Assembly: GCA_037074585.1 (NCBI GenBank)
Contig: CM073500.1
Coordinates: 28,104,501 to 28,168,500 of the forward strand
DNA from: Biancaea sappan
Lineage: Eukaryota > Streptophyta > Magnoliopsida > Fabales > Fabaceae
Direction of reading: 5' to 3'
DNA: 64,000 bases
The notes below the pieces were generated by a model. It was not told where the DNA came from. It ran no database searches and worked only from the letters and a program-made list of their open reading frames with translations. Positions 49,210 through 59,819 of the stretch are shown one piece after another; position 1 is the stretch's first letter; every line of letters begins with the position of its first letter. The position numbers and the translations under genes are program-made.

Positions 49210-49834
49210 AATAACTACAGATTTTTCTTATTGTTTTAATAATTTTCGTGCATGACTTTTTGGGATATAAAATCTGATGTAATTTAATGTTTTCAGAGTT
49301 GTTGTATTGTCTTTTAGCTTTCCAAGTGGTTGTAGTTGTTGTTGTTGCATTAATGAGGTGGTTATAGGGTGGCTGTAGTTGGTATAGGCTAGGTGGCTGT
49401 ATGTTGACTATAGTTGTAGGCTCATTAATGAGGTGGCTATAGGGAGGCTGTAGTTGTTGTAGAGGTGGCTATAGGTTGACTATAGTTGTTGTAGGCTCAT
49501 TAATGAGGTGGCTTTGGTTGCATTAATGAGGCAGCTGGTTTTTGTTATCTATAAAAGGGAACTTGCCCCCTTGTGGCAAGATAATCATATTGGAGTGAAT
49601 TATATTTCAGATTGCTTTGTGCATATCTATCTTCTCTTATCTAACAATTGTGTTAGTGTGGCGAGAAAATCTCAGAATTCTTATCACTCCCATTCCGTTC
49701 TCTAATCTGGGGTGTGGCGAATTCTACCCATCTTAGCTTGATTGTGGCGCCATAGGCTTATCAATTTAGTTGAGTTGGTTTTCTTCTCTTTATTTTCCTT
49801 GTGGTACAGATTGTGTCCTCTTTTAGGCACATCA
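49044..49834 (+). repeat. 3' LTR of the CRM-like element
   Basis: 791 bases, identical in length to the 5' LTR with one visible substitution. It encodes the pol C-terminus (to 49209), followed by palindrome repeats, the TATA box near 49551 and TGTTG duplication at 49835. Confidence 0.95.
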
Positions 49835-49839
49835 TGTTG

Positions 49840-51980
49840 AAACTACTCAAACCAATTATTGAACAGCTTTAAAATTATCGATGCAGATTGATTCACATAA
49901 TTTAACATTTCTCTTTTTTTTTCTTTTAAAGCAAGGTCTCTAGTTTAAATTTTATAAATAGATAAAATTAGTGCTAAAAGCATTTTACACATTTGTGATA
50001 TAACTTCACTTGAATTAGATGAGCTAGAAGTAATAATTTTTCAGACTATAATAATTCAATAAAAAAAAAGTATGGCATATCATTGTTAATTAATTCAAGT
50101 GGTTCACATATCATAAATAGAAAAAAACTAATGCAAGATGAGATTTACACTTTTGTAATTTGATTTAAGTTAAATCATAGTAATCAAAATTCAATAAACT
50201 TCAATTAGTATAGGTTTAATAGTCAATGCTTCGTGCTGGGGCTTCCAATTCCAAAGCACAATTAACAGTAAATGAATAATCCACAGATCAGCAGAGAGGT
50301 TGAATTAAATGTGTTAGCTTTGTTGGATTCAAGTTCACTTTTCAAGGCAAACAAACAGAGTGTTGAGTATGTAAGGAAAACTTGAAGTTGCAAATATTTA
50401 GTAAGGCATGAGATTTTTGGTAAAAGTCAAATAAAATGTTTAACTTATCTGAATTGTTGATTTTTATAATTAACGATTTAGATTTTAAAATTTTTTTAAT
50501 ATTTTTAAAAATAACATCATAAAATTTGAACCGTTAATTATAAAAATTAACAATTTAAATAGACTGAAGACAAAGAGAATCTCTTTTCAGATAAACAAGA
50601 AAAAAGGAGACATGTTGTAATCAATCTATAAATATGGCAGAATCATAGGCTTGACAAATGTGGTCGTTTTGATTTTGCCGTGCCGTCCCAAGGAAAGCCT
50701 AAAGGGCCAACACTGTGGTGTGTGGAGGCGGGGAGAATTGAAGATGGAGCCCCCTCTCACCATCTTTAAAATTCGCTTCAACATCAAAAATTCGCCTTCT
50801 GCCTTTTACTTTTTCCCCACCATTTTATTTTATAATTCCTACCTATCTTAATTTAAATCATCCATGATCCAACTGCCATTCTCGTTTCCACTTTCAAACT
50901 TTTATATACATTCTTCTTTTGCCGTTTTTTCTTCTTAACTTCTACTTTTACAGATCCACCCACCGTCTCATCGTATTCAAAAAATATATATTTGATTTTC
51001 ATGTTTTAAGAAATTCAGAAAACAGACGTGCATGTGCTGAAAAAAACAATGATACAATTAACAAATTAAGATAATTACATATATGAAATCATATAGGAAA
51101 TCTATGCTTTTATGAATGAACATTACAAAGTTGTTGTTATTATGTGAATAAATTGTTGATTCGTATTTAAAAATTATATTTATCTTAATTTAATTATTAA
51201 AATATTAATATTTAAATTTAATTTTTGAAAAATTTAATTATTATTCGTGACTAAAATGTTAAATTTATTTTTGTTAAAAATTAGTTTGATAGATCGATGA
51301 ATAAACAAAATTGAAATACATATAATTTGAGATGTTTAATTTTTTTTAGGAGCTAAATTAAAATAATTATATTTTTTAAAAATAAATAAATAAATTATTC
51401 TTAATATATTGCCATTTTGGATGTGTGGAAGAAGAGGAGAAATTAGCATGGCATAAGGTGAAGGTGCGAAGATGCAAAATGTACTATTTGCAATAAATGT
51501 AAAATATAATTCATCAATTACTCTTAGTGTCTGTATTTGCTGAGGTTGTAATATTTTTTTATCTTTTAACTTCAATTTTAAATCAGCCAATTCAAAATAA
51601 ACAATTACTGCACTTTACAAGTTTACAACTGTTGCAAAAGATCCAGACTGCTCGCTTTCTGTATGCGTTTTCCTGGACTTGCATTGTCGGTTTGGTTCTT
51701 TGCGTTTTCTAGCTCATTGGTCCCGTCGCTGACTATCCATGCCGCCATCCTTAAGAATATTCGGATCATCGCCACATTATAATTCCCAATTTGTATTAAA
51801 TAATATAATTGCCAGTTTGTATTAAATAATATTGTCCCGCCCAGTTTATACTTTATACTCAATAATTCAAATTTGTCAAACGATATTGTGACCCACTCCT
51901 TTCTATAATATATCAAATATTAATATTTTAAAAAATAAAAATGATGTTAAATATATATAATATATTTGACTAGCTTATAA
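49840..51980. other. Intergenic stretch, nothing recognised
   Basis: A/T-rich DNA with short frames only (for example 50651-50851), none with family features. Confidence 0.5.
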
Positions 51981-52023
51981 GAACATGTTCAATAGTAAAT
52001 CTCACTTGAATTTTTATCGTGGG

Positions 52024-55000
52024 TGTTAGATGTGTTAATAATAATCGTCATAATATTTTATTATCTTCAGTTTAGTTAGTTAGTCACTATTACACTCTAT
52101 TTTATATAAGGACCCATTGTATATTCATTTACATCATATAATACAATTCATTTTATAATCATTACATGGTATCAGAGCTCGTATAAACACAATCCACGAT
52201 CAAGAAAATGGCAAACACCAATTCATCTTCGCCTTCTGACAATAGTGGTGATCATAATGGAGGACCTCTTCTTGAAATCAATGCAAGAAACAACAACATC
52301 ATTTCTTTTATGCATAACATCTCGATCAAATTTGACCAGAATAATTTTCTTCTTTGAAAACAACAAGTGCTTGCAGCAATTCATGGCTATGGTCTTGAGA
52401 AGCATCTGGGAGTAGAAGAACAAATACCTTTGATGTTCAAAAGTACTCAAGATGAAGCAACAAATACATTGAACCCTGAGTTTACTGATTGGAGGAGACA
52501 AGATCAACTCTTGGTCTCTTGGCTTCTTGCCTTTATGACAGAAGGCATTCTAACAAAGGTAGTTGGCTGCGACTTCGCGTGTGAAATCTGGGAGAGAATC
52601 AGAGTGCACTTTGCTTCTCAAACCAGAGCAAAGGTGAAGCAATTTAAAACTCAATTGCGGTATGTAAGGAAAAATTCTTTAAAAATGAATGAATATTTGT
52701 TGAAGGTAAAAGGTATTGTGGATTTGTTAGTGGTTGTTGGAAACCCAATCTCTGTCAATGATTATGTTGAAGCTATCTTTGATGGCTTACCAGATGAATA
52801 TGAGTCTGTTATTACAACTATCATCTCTAAGATAGATTCTTATACAATTGATGAAATTGAAGCTTTATTGCTAGCACAAGAAAGCAGGTTAGAAAAAAAG
52901 GTTCAGCTACAATTAGCTGACAATGTCAAATCAGACCTCATGGCCAATGTGGTTTAGAGGAAGAACACAGGAGGTAGAAACTCTAATGGAGCATTCGTGA
53001 ATAATCGAGGAAAAGGTTAAAGGGGATTTGCTGGTAGAGGAGGAAGAAACTTCCAGTTCTTTAATCAAAACCCCGTGAATTCACAAAGACAATAAATAAT
53101 GTGCTAGTTATGTAGCAAAGGAGGACATACCGTGTGGAATTGTTACCACAAGTTCGATTACAACTTTTTTCCTTCTCAATACAATAATCAAAATACTAAC
53201 AACAATATGAGTTTGAATTACAAAGGACAGGGGTCAGATTTTAGCTATGGTAGCATCCCCTCAAACTCTGTGTGACCCCAATTTGTATGTGGATTCTAGT
53301 GCCTCAAGCTGTATACTCCAGAATCACAAAATCTGATGAACAAGAATGACTATAATGGTCAAGACTTGGTCCATGTGGGTAATGGTGCAGGTCTGTCAAT
53401 CTCCTCTGTAGGTCATTCTTTTATTCAAACACCTTATTTCAAACCTCTCATTCTTGACAATCTTTTACATTTTCCTAAAATGACCAAGAGCCTTGTTAGT
53501 GTTTCTAAGTTTTGCAAAGACAACTCTGTATATTTTGAATTTCACCGAAGTTTTTGTTGTGTTAAATCACAAGACTCCAAGAAAATTCTTTTGGAAGGGA
53601 AGGTTAAAGGTGGCCTTTACACTCTTAATAGCTTGAAACTTGCCCATTGTATTCCTGGGTCAAGAATTGAAAATAAGATCAATGTGTTTTCTGCTAATTT
53701 GAATTCTCAGTATACCTTAGATATATGGCACCAAAGGCTAGGCCACCCAAGTTCAAAAATTGTACTTTCCATTTTACAAAATTGTAATCTCAAAACTTCA
53801 AATAAAAATCTTTCTTTCTGTAATGCCTACTATCATGGCAAAGCTCATAAGCTACCTTTTTCAAATTTTGTTTTTGTTTACTCCGAACCCCTTGAATCAG
53901 TACACACTGACCTATGGGGGCCTGCACCTACCCATTCCATGCATGGACACATTTATTATATTACCTTTGTTGACTCATTTTCCAGGTTTATTTTGCTCTA
54001 TATGTTAATGAAAAAGTCTGAAGTACTGGGTGATTTTATGCAATTTAAATCAATGGTAGAATTACAACTTGGCAGAAAAATAAAAGCTATTTAGTCTGAC
54101 TGGGGAGTTGAGTACAAGGCATTCTCAAATTTTTTAAGCCAATGTGGTATATTCACAGGGTGATTTGTCCCCATACACATGAGCAAAATGGACTCATAGA
54201 ACGTAAACATAGGCACATCACGAAAACAGTTCTCACACTGCTTGCTAATTCTTCCATACCATTAAAATACTGGTTTGATGCATTTGAAGCAGCTATCTTT
54301 TTAATTAATAAAATCCCTACAGTAGTACTAAATGGATCTTTGCCTTTAGAAAAGCTGTTTAGATCAAAACTAGATTATGAGGCCATGAGGGTGTTTGGTT
54401 GTGCATGCTTCCCTTTCTTGAGGCCTTACAATACACATAAACTTTCCTATCGGTCTATAGAATGTGTCTTTATGGGATATGGTTTGAAGCATAAGGGGTA
54501 CAAATGTTTGGATCTTGCTACTAACAGACTGTATATTTCACACCACATAGTATTCAATGAGACACATTTTCCTTTCTCAATAACAAATTCTTCTTTTGTT
54601 TCAATGGCATCTCCTGTGTCTCACACGTCAGTACCAGCAAAGCCTTTTTTAACTCCTACTAATTAGTTGTAGTCAAAGTTAGCTGTTTCTTCTAATACTT
54701 TACCATTTGTTCAGCCTTCTCCACTTATTGGTGTCTCAACCCTATCATCATCTCCAATACAGTTACAGTCTCTTGATGGTGTTCATCACTCACTAACCTC
54801 AGGTCTTAGTGGCACTAATTTTTCTGCAAATCCTATCAATTCCAAGAGCCATGATAGCTCTTCTCTCTATACTAATTTAGTAAACTCAACACATTCTATT
54901 CCATCTGGTCTTCCTAAGGTTCATACACAATTAAATCCCATCAATTCTCATAGCATGGTTGCTAGAGCAAAAGCTGATATTTTCAAACCCAAAGCCTTTC

Positions 55001-56192
55001 TTGCTAAAGATGAACACACCTCTGTGACAGATGCATTTGCTGACAAAAATTGAAGGCAAGCCATGGTTGAAGAGATCCAAGCTCTTTACAAGAATAGGAC
55101 ATGGACCCTTGTTTCATTACCACCCAATATGAAAGCTATAGGGTATAAATGGGTTTTCCGGATTAAGTCTATATGGATGGTTCCATTCAAAAGTATAAGG
55201 CAAGGCTAGTTACCAAAGGCTTCAGCCAACAATAGGGTTTTGACTACCATGAAACTTTCAGTCCTGTTGTAAAACACACCTCTATTAGAACAGTTTTAAC
55301 TCTTATTTATAGGTGGCCAATTCATCAGCTAGATGTCCATAATGCTTTTCTTAATGGCATATTAGAGGAGGAATTTTTATGAAACAACCCCCAAGATTTG
55401 AACAAATGGACAAGTCTCTTGTTTACAGATTAGACAACACAATTTATGGCCTTAAGCAGGCACCTAAGGCTTGGTTTGAGCACCTGAACTTAGTACTGAG
55501 AAGGTTGGGTTTCATCTCCAGCAAGTGTGACAATTCCCTTTTCATTCGGATAAATCAGCATTAGAAGATCTTCATCCTAGTATATGTTGATGATATACTA
55601 GTGGCTAGTAGTTCCCCAGAGGCAATTTCTTCACTTATGACTGCCCTTAACCTTGAGTTTGCTTTAAAAGATATTGGTCAAGTTAATTACTTCCTTGGTG
55701 TTGACGTAAAACGTACAAGTGATGAATGGTTGCACTTGTCTTAGACAAAATACATCGAAGACCTTCTTCTTGGGGCAAAGATGCACTTAGCAAAGGGAGT
55801 AAGTTCACCTATTGGGCCATGCTAGGATAAAACACTCGGAGCTTGATTTATTTTTTGTCAGAGAAAATGTACATAAGAAGGAAATCTTTGTTCAACATAT
55901 TGGGCCAAAATTTTAGTTAGCTGATGGATTAACAAAGTCATTATCAGGTCCTAAATTTCAACATCTCAGGTCCAAACTCAAAGTCATCAGTCCAGATGAG
56001 TTGAGTTTGAAAGAGGATCATAAGAAGACCTGGATTCTTTTGAGGGAGGATGTTGGATGAATTAAATAATAACCGTTGTAATATTTCGTTATCTTCAGTT
56101 TAGTTAGTAAGTCACTATTGCACTTTGTTTTATATAAGCCCATTGTAAATTCATTTACATCATATAATACAATTTATTCTATAATAATTACA
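52024..56192 (+). mobile_element. Degenerate short-LTR Ty1/copia element
   Basis: The LTRs are only about 142 bases (52024-52166, 56051-56192), both opening TGTT and ending ATTACA. The flanks are GTGGG (52019-52023) and GTGGA (56193-56197), a duplication with one change. Primer site TGGTATCAGAGCTC (tRNA-Met) is at 52167-52180; a purine tract TTTTGAGGGAGGA ends at 56050. Short LTRs and the protein order suggest the Ale/Retrofit group (inference). The coding region is dead. Confidence 0.9.
52208..56031 (+). pseudogene. copia gag-pol, many stops and an RNase H deletion
   Basis: Reading from ATG 52208: a copia gag with LAAIHGYGLEKHL and the KV-x2-FKTQLR segment (a TGA replaces the expected Trp codon near 52357), a knuckle C-x2-C-x4-H-x4-C near 53102-53145 beside a TAG, a gag-preintegrase WHQRLGHPSS (about 53730), an integrase core with HTDLWGPAP (about 53910) and NGLIERKHRH (about 54190), and a reverse transcriptase with KARLVTKGF and YVDDILVAS (about 55583). 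After about 55820 the frame is lost and most of RNase H is missing; only its tail (ADGLTKSLSGPKFQHLRSKL, about 55920) remains. Numerous stops make it inactive. Confidence 0.9.
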
Positions 56193-56620
56193 GTGGATCC
56201 CACAATGTCATATCAGCTTAAGTAATTTCTCATTACTTTAAGTAACTCTTCACTGTAATAGTGAATCTCTTAAGAATTCATAAATGAGTTCCATGAATTT
56301 AGAGAGTCTCCTTCACTGCCATCAAATGGCTGTGGAGAGCCAAATAGCCTCCTTGGCTTTGAGGTTAAGAAGGCTTCCCAAATTCGAGTCCCACAAGTAA
56401 GTTTTCACTATTTTAATATTTATTACTCTCCATTAACATTTACTATAAGTTGATTATTTTATTATTATTATTTATATAAGAACCAGTTCTTATATAAGAA
56501 TCATTTTTACGCGTGGCAGCCAGCTTGACAAACTCTAGTGGTAAACTAAAATAAGAACCGGTTCTTAAATTTAAGAACCACTATTAAAGATGCTCTAAGC
56601 TTGTTTGACTAAATTAAAAG

Positions 56621-58985
56621 TGTAATATTCCAAGAATTTTTATGAATATTTAAAGTCTGATTTGAAGTTTAGTGAAAAATTTAATTATGTGGAAAATTTT
56701 CTTTTTGAATTAGTGAAGAAAATGTGGAAATAGAAATTTTTATTTTTAATTTAGGAAATTTTTACAAATTCTCAAGGACTAAAGTGAAAAGAAAAGAAAG
56801 TATAGAGGACTTTTGAGAAATGACCAAGTAGGAACCCGAGAAGAAGAATAGAGCTTATGGGAATGAATTATGAGTCCGGTACCGAAAAGATGATGGATTC
56901 GAGGTTAAAGTGGAGTTTGAGATATTGAGAGGGACTAAAGTGAATAAGAAAATTTGTGGGGCACCGAGGATTTAGAAACACCTGAGGTGAGATTTTATGA
57001 ATTTGCTTTTGCTAGTCTTGACTGAGGGTCAATTGCAGAGCAAGTGATAATTTCACCCCGGGCGAGTATATAGGTGGCCTCACCTATTTTTTATTCATTT
57101 TTCTCCTTTCCTCTCTCTCTCTTCATTTTCTCTCCTTTCCTTCTCTCTTTCTTCTCTCTAATTTCTCTCTCTACACTCCAACTCTACAACCGGGCTTTGA
57201 AGGGCGGATCTCGGGCTACGGGGCGAGCCTCTAGGAGCCAAGCAACGTAGGGAAAGCAAGGAATCGAGGTAGAAATTTCTATTTCTTAAGTTTTTCCCTA
57301 TTTTCTAGTTTTAAGAGTGTTTGAGGAAAAATCGAGATTTCGGCTTCGTTTCTCGATTAAAATTGGTGATTTTGGTGTCTAAATGCTCCTTAGACATTAA
57401 GGGTGAGATCCTATGGAAGAAATCATGAAAAACGGTGAAGATTTGGCCAGATTCGGGCCAAAACCGAGAGAAAGTCGCGATCGTGGCGCCCAGGCGCCAT
57501 GTGTGGCGCCTAGGCGCCAAGGACATGTGGGGAAGAGAAAGGCATGGCGCCCAGGCGCCACGTGGGGCGCCTAGGCGCCGGGCATGGGTGGCGCCCAGGC
57601 GCCATAGGTGGCGCCCAGGCGCCAGGTGTGCCGGAAAACCTTAGCTCATTTTCAATCGGCCATAACTTTTTCATCAGGACTTCGTTTTGGGCAAACTTTA
57701 TATCGTTGGAAAGCTCTTTGAGTCTAGTTTCCAATGGTATAAGTTTCATTTAGATATTCATTACCGATTAGGAGTTATAACTTAAGATGTGAGTAAAGGT
57801 CGAGAGTAGTGGTAGGAAATTTCTCTATTTTGTAACCCTGATGGTTTTTGTCTGGTTACAATAGGAATGGTCAAGGTGCAAAGTGGGAGTGCCGAGAGCG
57901 TGAAATCCAGGTGAGTGGGTTAACACTTGCTATGATTAAATATCTGTTATTGACTTTTTGCATCATAGTGGAAATATGTTGTATATCCAAGTTTGAAGAG
58001 GATGATGTGGAACGATGAGGCATAAACAATTGTGGAACGTGTCTGATAATGTATATAATTATATTTTCTTATTTTCCCATGAATGGAGGTTATATAATGG
58101 ATTGTGAATGGCATGTGAACTGAGTTGAATAATTGTTCTATATTATGGGTTATGTTGTATACATGCTATGTTGTTGGAACCACATTGATTATGTTGTGGC
58201 TTGAATTGTAAATGACTGAGTTGTGTATGTGGCTCAAGATTATGATTGAGGATGTTTTTATATATGATTGTGATTGTGTTTGACTGGAAAGGAAAGGCAT
58301 GGTGGTGCACCCCATGGAGAAATTTATGTGAAGTTATAAGGGTGGAGATTATAAATGGAGCGATAAGGGTGGATGCGGCAGGGGCCGCGGGCAACGATCC
58401 AGAGGTATTCTGGACGACCCGGTTGGTACGGGAAATTTGTGTGAAATTGATTTCACCGATTGTTGTTGTGAACTTTTGAATTATGTTGAAATATATTTGA
58501 TTTATTTGGATATTGTCGTGAAGTACTACGAATAATATCATATCATATGATGATCGATTTACGTATGATTGCTGCATGTTATCATTATGATGTATGATAT
58601 TTTTTTGTCATAGTGTTGTGTTATCTACTCACTGGGCACGTGGTTTGCTCATACCCCTTTTATTGATATTTTTTTTCAGAGTTGACAGCTGAAGGTAAAT
58701 ATCGGAACAAGGAATTATGGATCCTTAGTTCATGATTACCTTTTCATTTGTTCAGGATAAAGGTATAATAGTTAAGTTTTATTCTAAGTTGTATAAATCT
58801 AGAAATCTCTGTAATCGGGTAGGTTCATTCAGTGATTTAATGTGAGTAATTGTAGTATGTATAGAGAACTCGTTTTGGTTGCATGAAAAAGAATTGTATG
58901 ATTTTTAAGAGAAAGATAGGCTTACGGAGGTGAAATGAAATTCACTTTCCGTGCCGGTCACGTGCTCAAATTTTGGGACGTGACA
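56621..58985 (+). mobile_element. Solo LTR, Ty3/gypsy-like family
   Basis: A 2365-base LTR from TGTAATATTCCAAG to TTTTGGGACGTGACA with perfect duplications AAAAG (56616-56620, 58986-58990). It is homologous to the solo LTRs at 13706 and 34820 over the 5' portion, including the GGTACCGAAAAGATGATGGA segment and the stretch around GAAAGCTCTTTGAGTCTAG, but its 3' portion differs and lacks the 60-bp array. TATA-like AGTATATAGG is at about 57064, followed by a CT-rich tract and a six-unit GGCGCC array. GTGATTT-rich DNA with a short G/C island (58370-58410) fills the rest. Confidence 0.95.
57484..57624. repeat. GGCGCC hairpin array, solo LTR (6 units)
   Basis: Units at 57484, 57504, 57545, about 57565, 57589 and 57609, each TGGCGCC-[CT][AG]-GGCGCCA or close. 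It is the longest and cleanest array in the window. It begins about 420 bases after the TATA-like box, in the presumed leader. Confidence 0.95.
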
Positions 58986-58990
58986 AAAAG

Positions 58991-59494
58991 TGTTTGAAAC
59001 ACAAACTTATTTGAGTAGCTTATAGCTTATAAGTGATAGTTTGTATATTTTTCTTCCTCTTTTATCCTTATTATTTTATTAAAATTTCAACATTATCCTA
59101 CTCACAACTCGTAACACAATTTCTTATTCTCTAAGTTTTTTTTGCACACCCATAACACAATATTGCTAATCTATTGTAGGACGCTAGATGATATGTTATT
59201 TTGTATTATTTTGGAGTCTTAAATATTTATTTTAATTATTACACAATTTACACAATTTATTTTAATTTTTAATAAAAAAATTTATATTTAAACAAAATAT
59301 TATAATAGTTCAAATTAACTAAAATATCTCAAATTATAATTGTCTAAAAATATATTTTTGTCTAAAATATTTTATAAATATATTTTTTTATGTCACTTTA
59401 CATTTATCAACTAATTTAATAACTAATTTTATTAAATACTTTTGATTCAATAAATTAACTTAATAACTTTTAACATTTAACTTTAAAAACTAAC
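58991..59494. other. A/T-rich intergenic stretch
   Basis: Nothing recognised apart from short A/T runs. Confidence 0.5.
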
Positions 59495-59497
59495 TTA

Positions 59498-59816
59498 GAG
59501 CATCTACAGTGGTAATTCTTAAATTTTAGAACCGTTTCTTATTTTAGTTCATCACGTTAGTTGTCACGCGTAATAATGGTTCTTATACAAAAAATAATAA
59601 TAAAATAATTAAATCACAATAAATATTAGTGAAGTTAATAAAGAGTAATAAATACTAAAATAATAAAGAATTAATTGTAAAACCTATTTATAAATTTTTA
59701 AAATGTTCACCACTATAATAAAATATTATTTAAAATAATAAAAAATTATTTAAATTAATGTGACATTATTAAACTCACAATAAAAATTTAATTAAAATTT
59801 ACTATTATAGATATTC
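59498..59816. mobile_element. PIF/Harbinger-type MITE, 319 bp
   Basis: Inverted ends (GAGCATCTACAGTGGTAATTC on the left; GAATATCTATAATAGTAAATT when the right end is reversed) with TTA on both flanks (59495-59497, 59817-59819). Its interior also matches the neighbouring copy in reverse (CACGCGTAA, GGTTCTTATA motifs), so the two belong to one family. Confidence 0.8.
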
Positions 59817-59819
59817 TTA

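Larger units (their letters stand above)
43794..49834 (+). mobile_element. Young CRM-like chromovirus (Ty3/gypsy), full length, one frameshift
   Basis: 6041 bases with two 791-base LTRs (43794-44584, 49044-49834) and perfect duplications TGTTG (43789-43793, 49835-49839). The LTRs differ at one visible base (T44142/G49392). The primer site TGGTATCAAAGCAGTGG is at 44588-44604 and a purine tract AGGGGAAGA ends at 49043. A single gag-pol frame occupies the interior and runs into the 3' LTR, ending at 49209. Overlap of the pol 3' end with the LTR is a known trait of CRM elements. The clade call also rests on the DGGSCTNVAS protease type and remains an inference. Confidence 0.9.
51981..56595. mobile_element. 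PIF/Harbinger-type MITE split by a copia insertion
   Basis: The outer ends are inverted: GAACATGTTCAATAGTAAATC at 51981 and, reversed from 56595, GAGCATCTTTAATAGTGGTTC. They are flanked by TAA on both sides (51978-51980, 56596-56598), the 3-bp duplication typical of Harbinger elements. Without the copia element and its 5-bp duplication the MITE would be about 441 bases. A related, unsplit copy with the same end motif is at 59498-59816. A tRNA-like B-box segment (AAATTCGAGTCCC near 56381) inside could be a SINE trace; that is weak. Confidence 0.65.

Noticed and set aside
56310..56400. tRNA-like A and B box segment suggesting a tRNA gene
   Set aside because: No cloverleaf can be drawn around AAATTCGAGTCCC; at best a SINE trace within the MITE.
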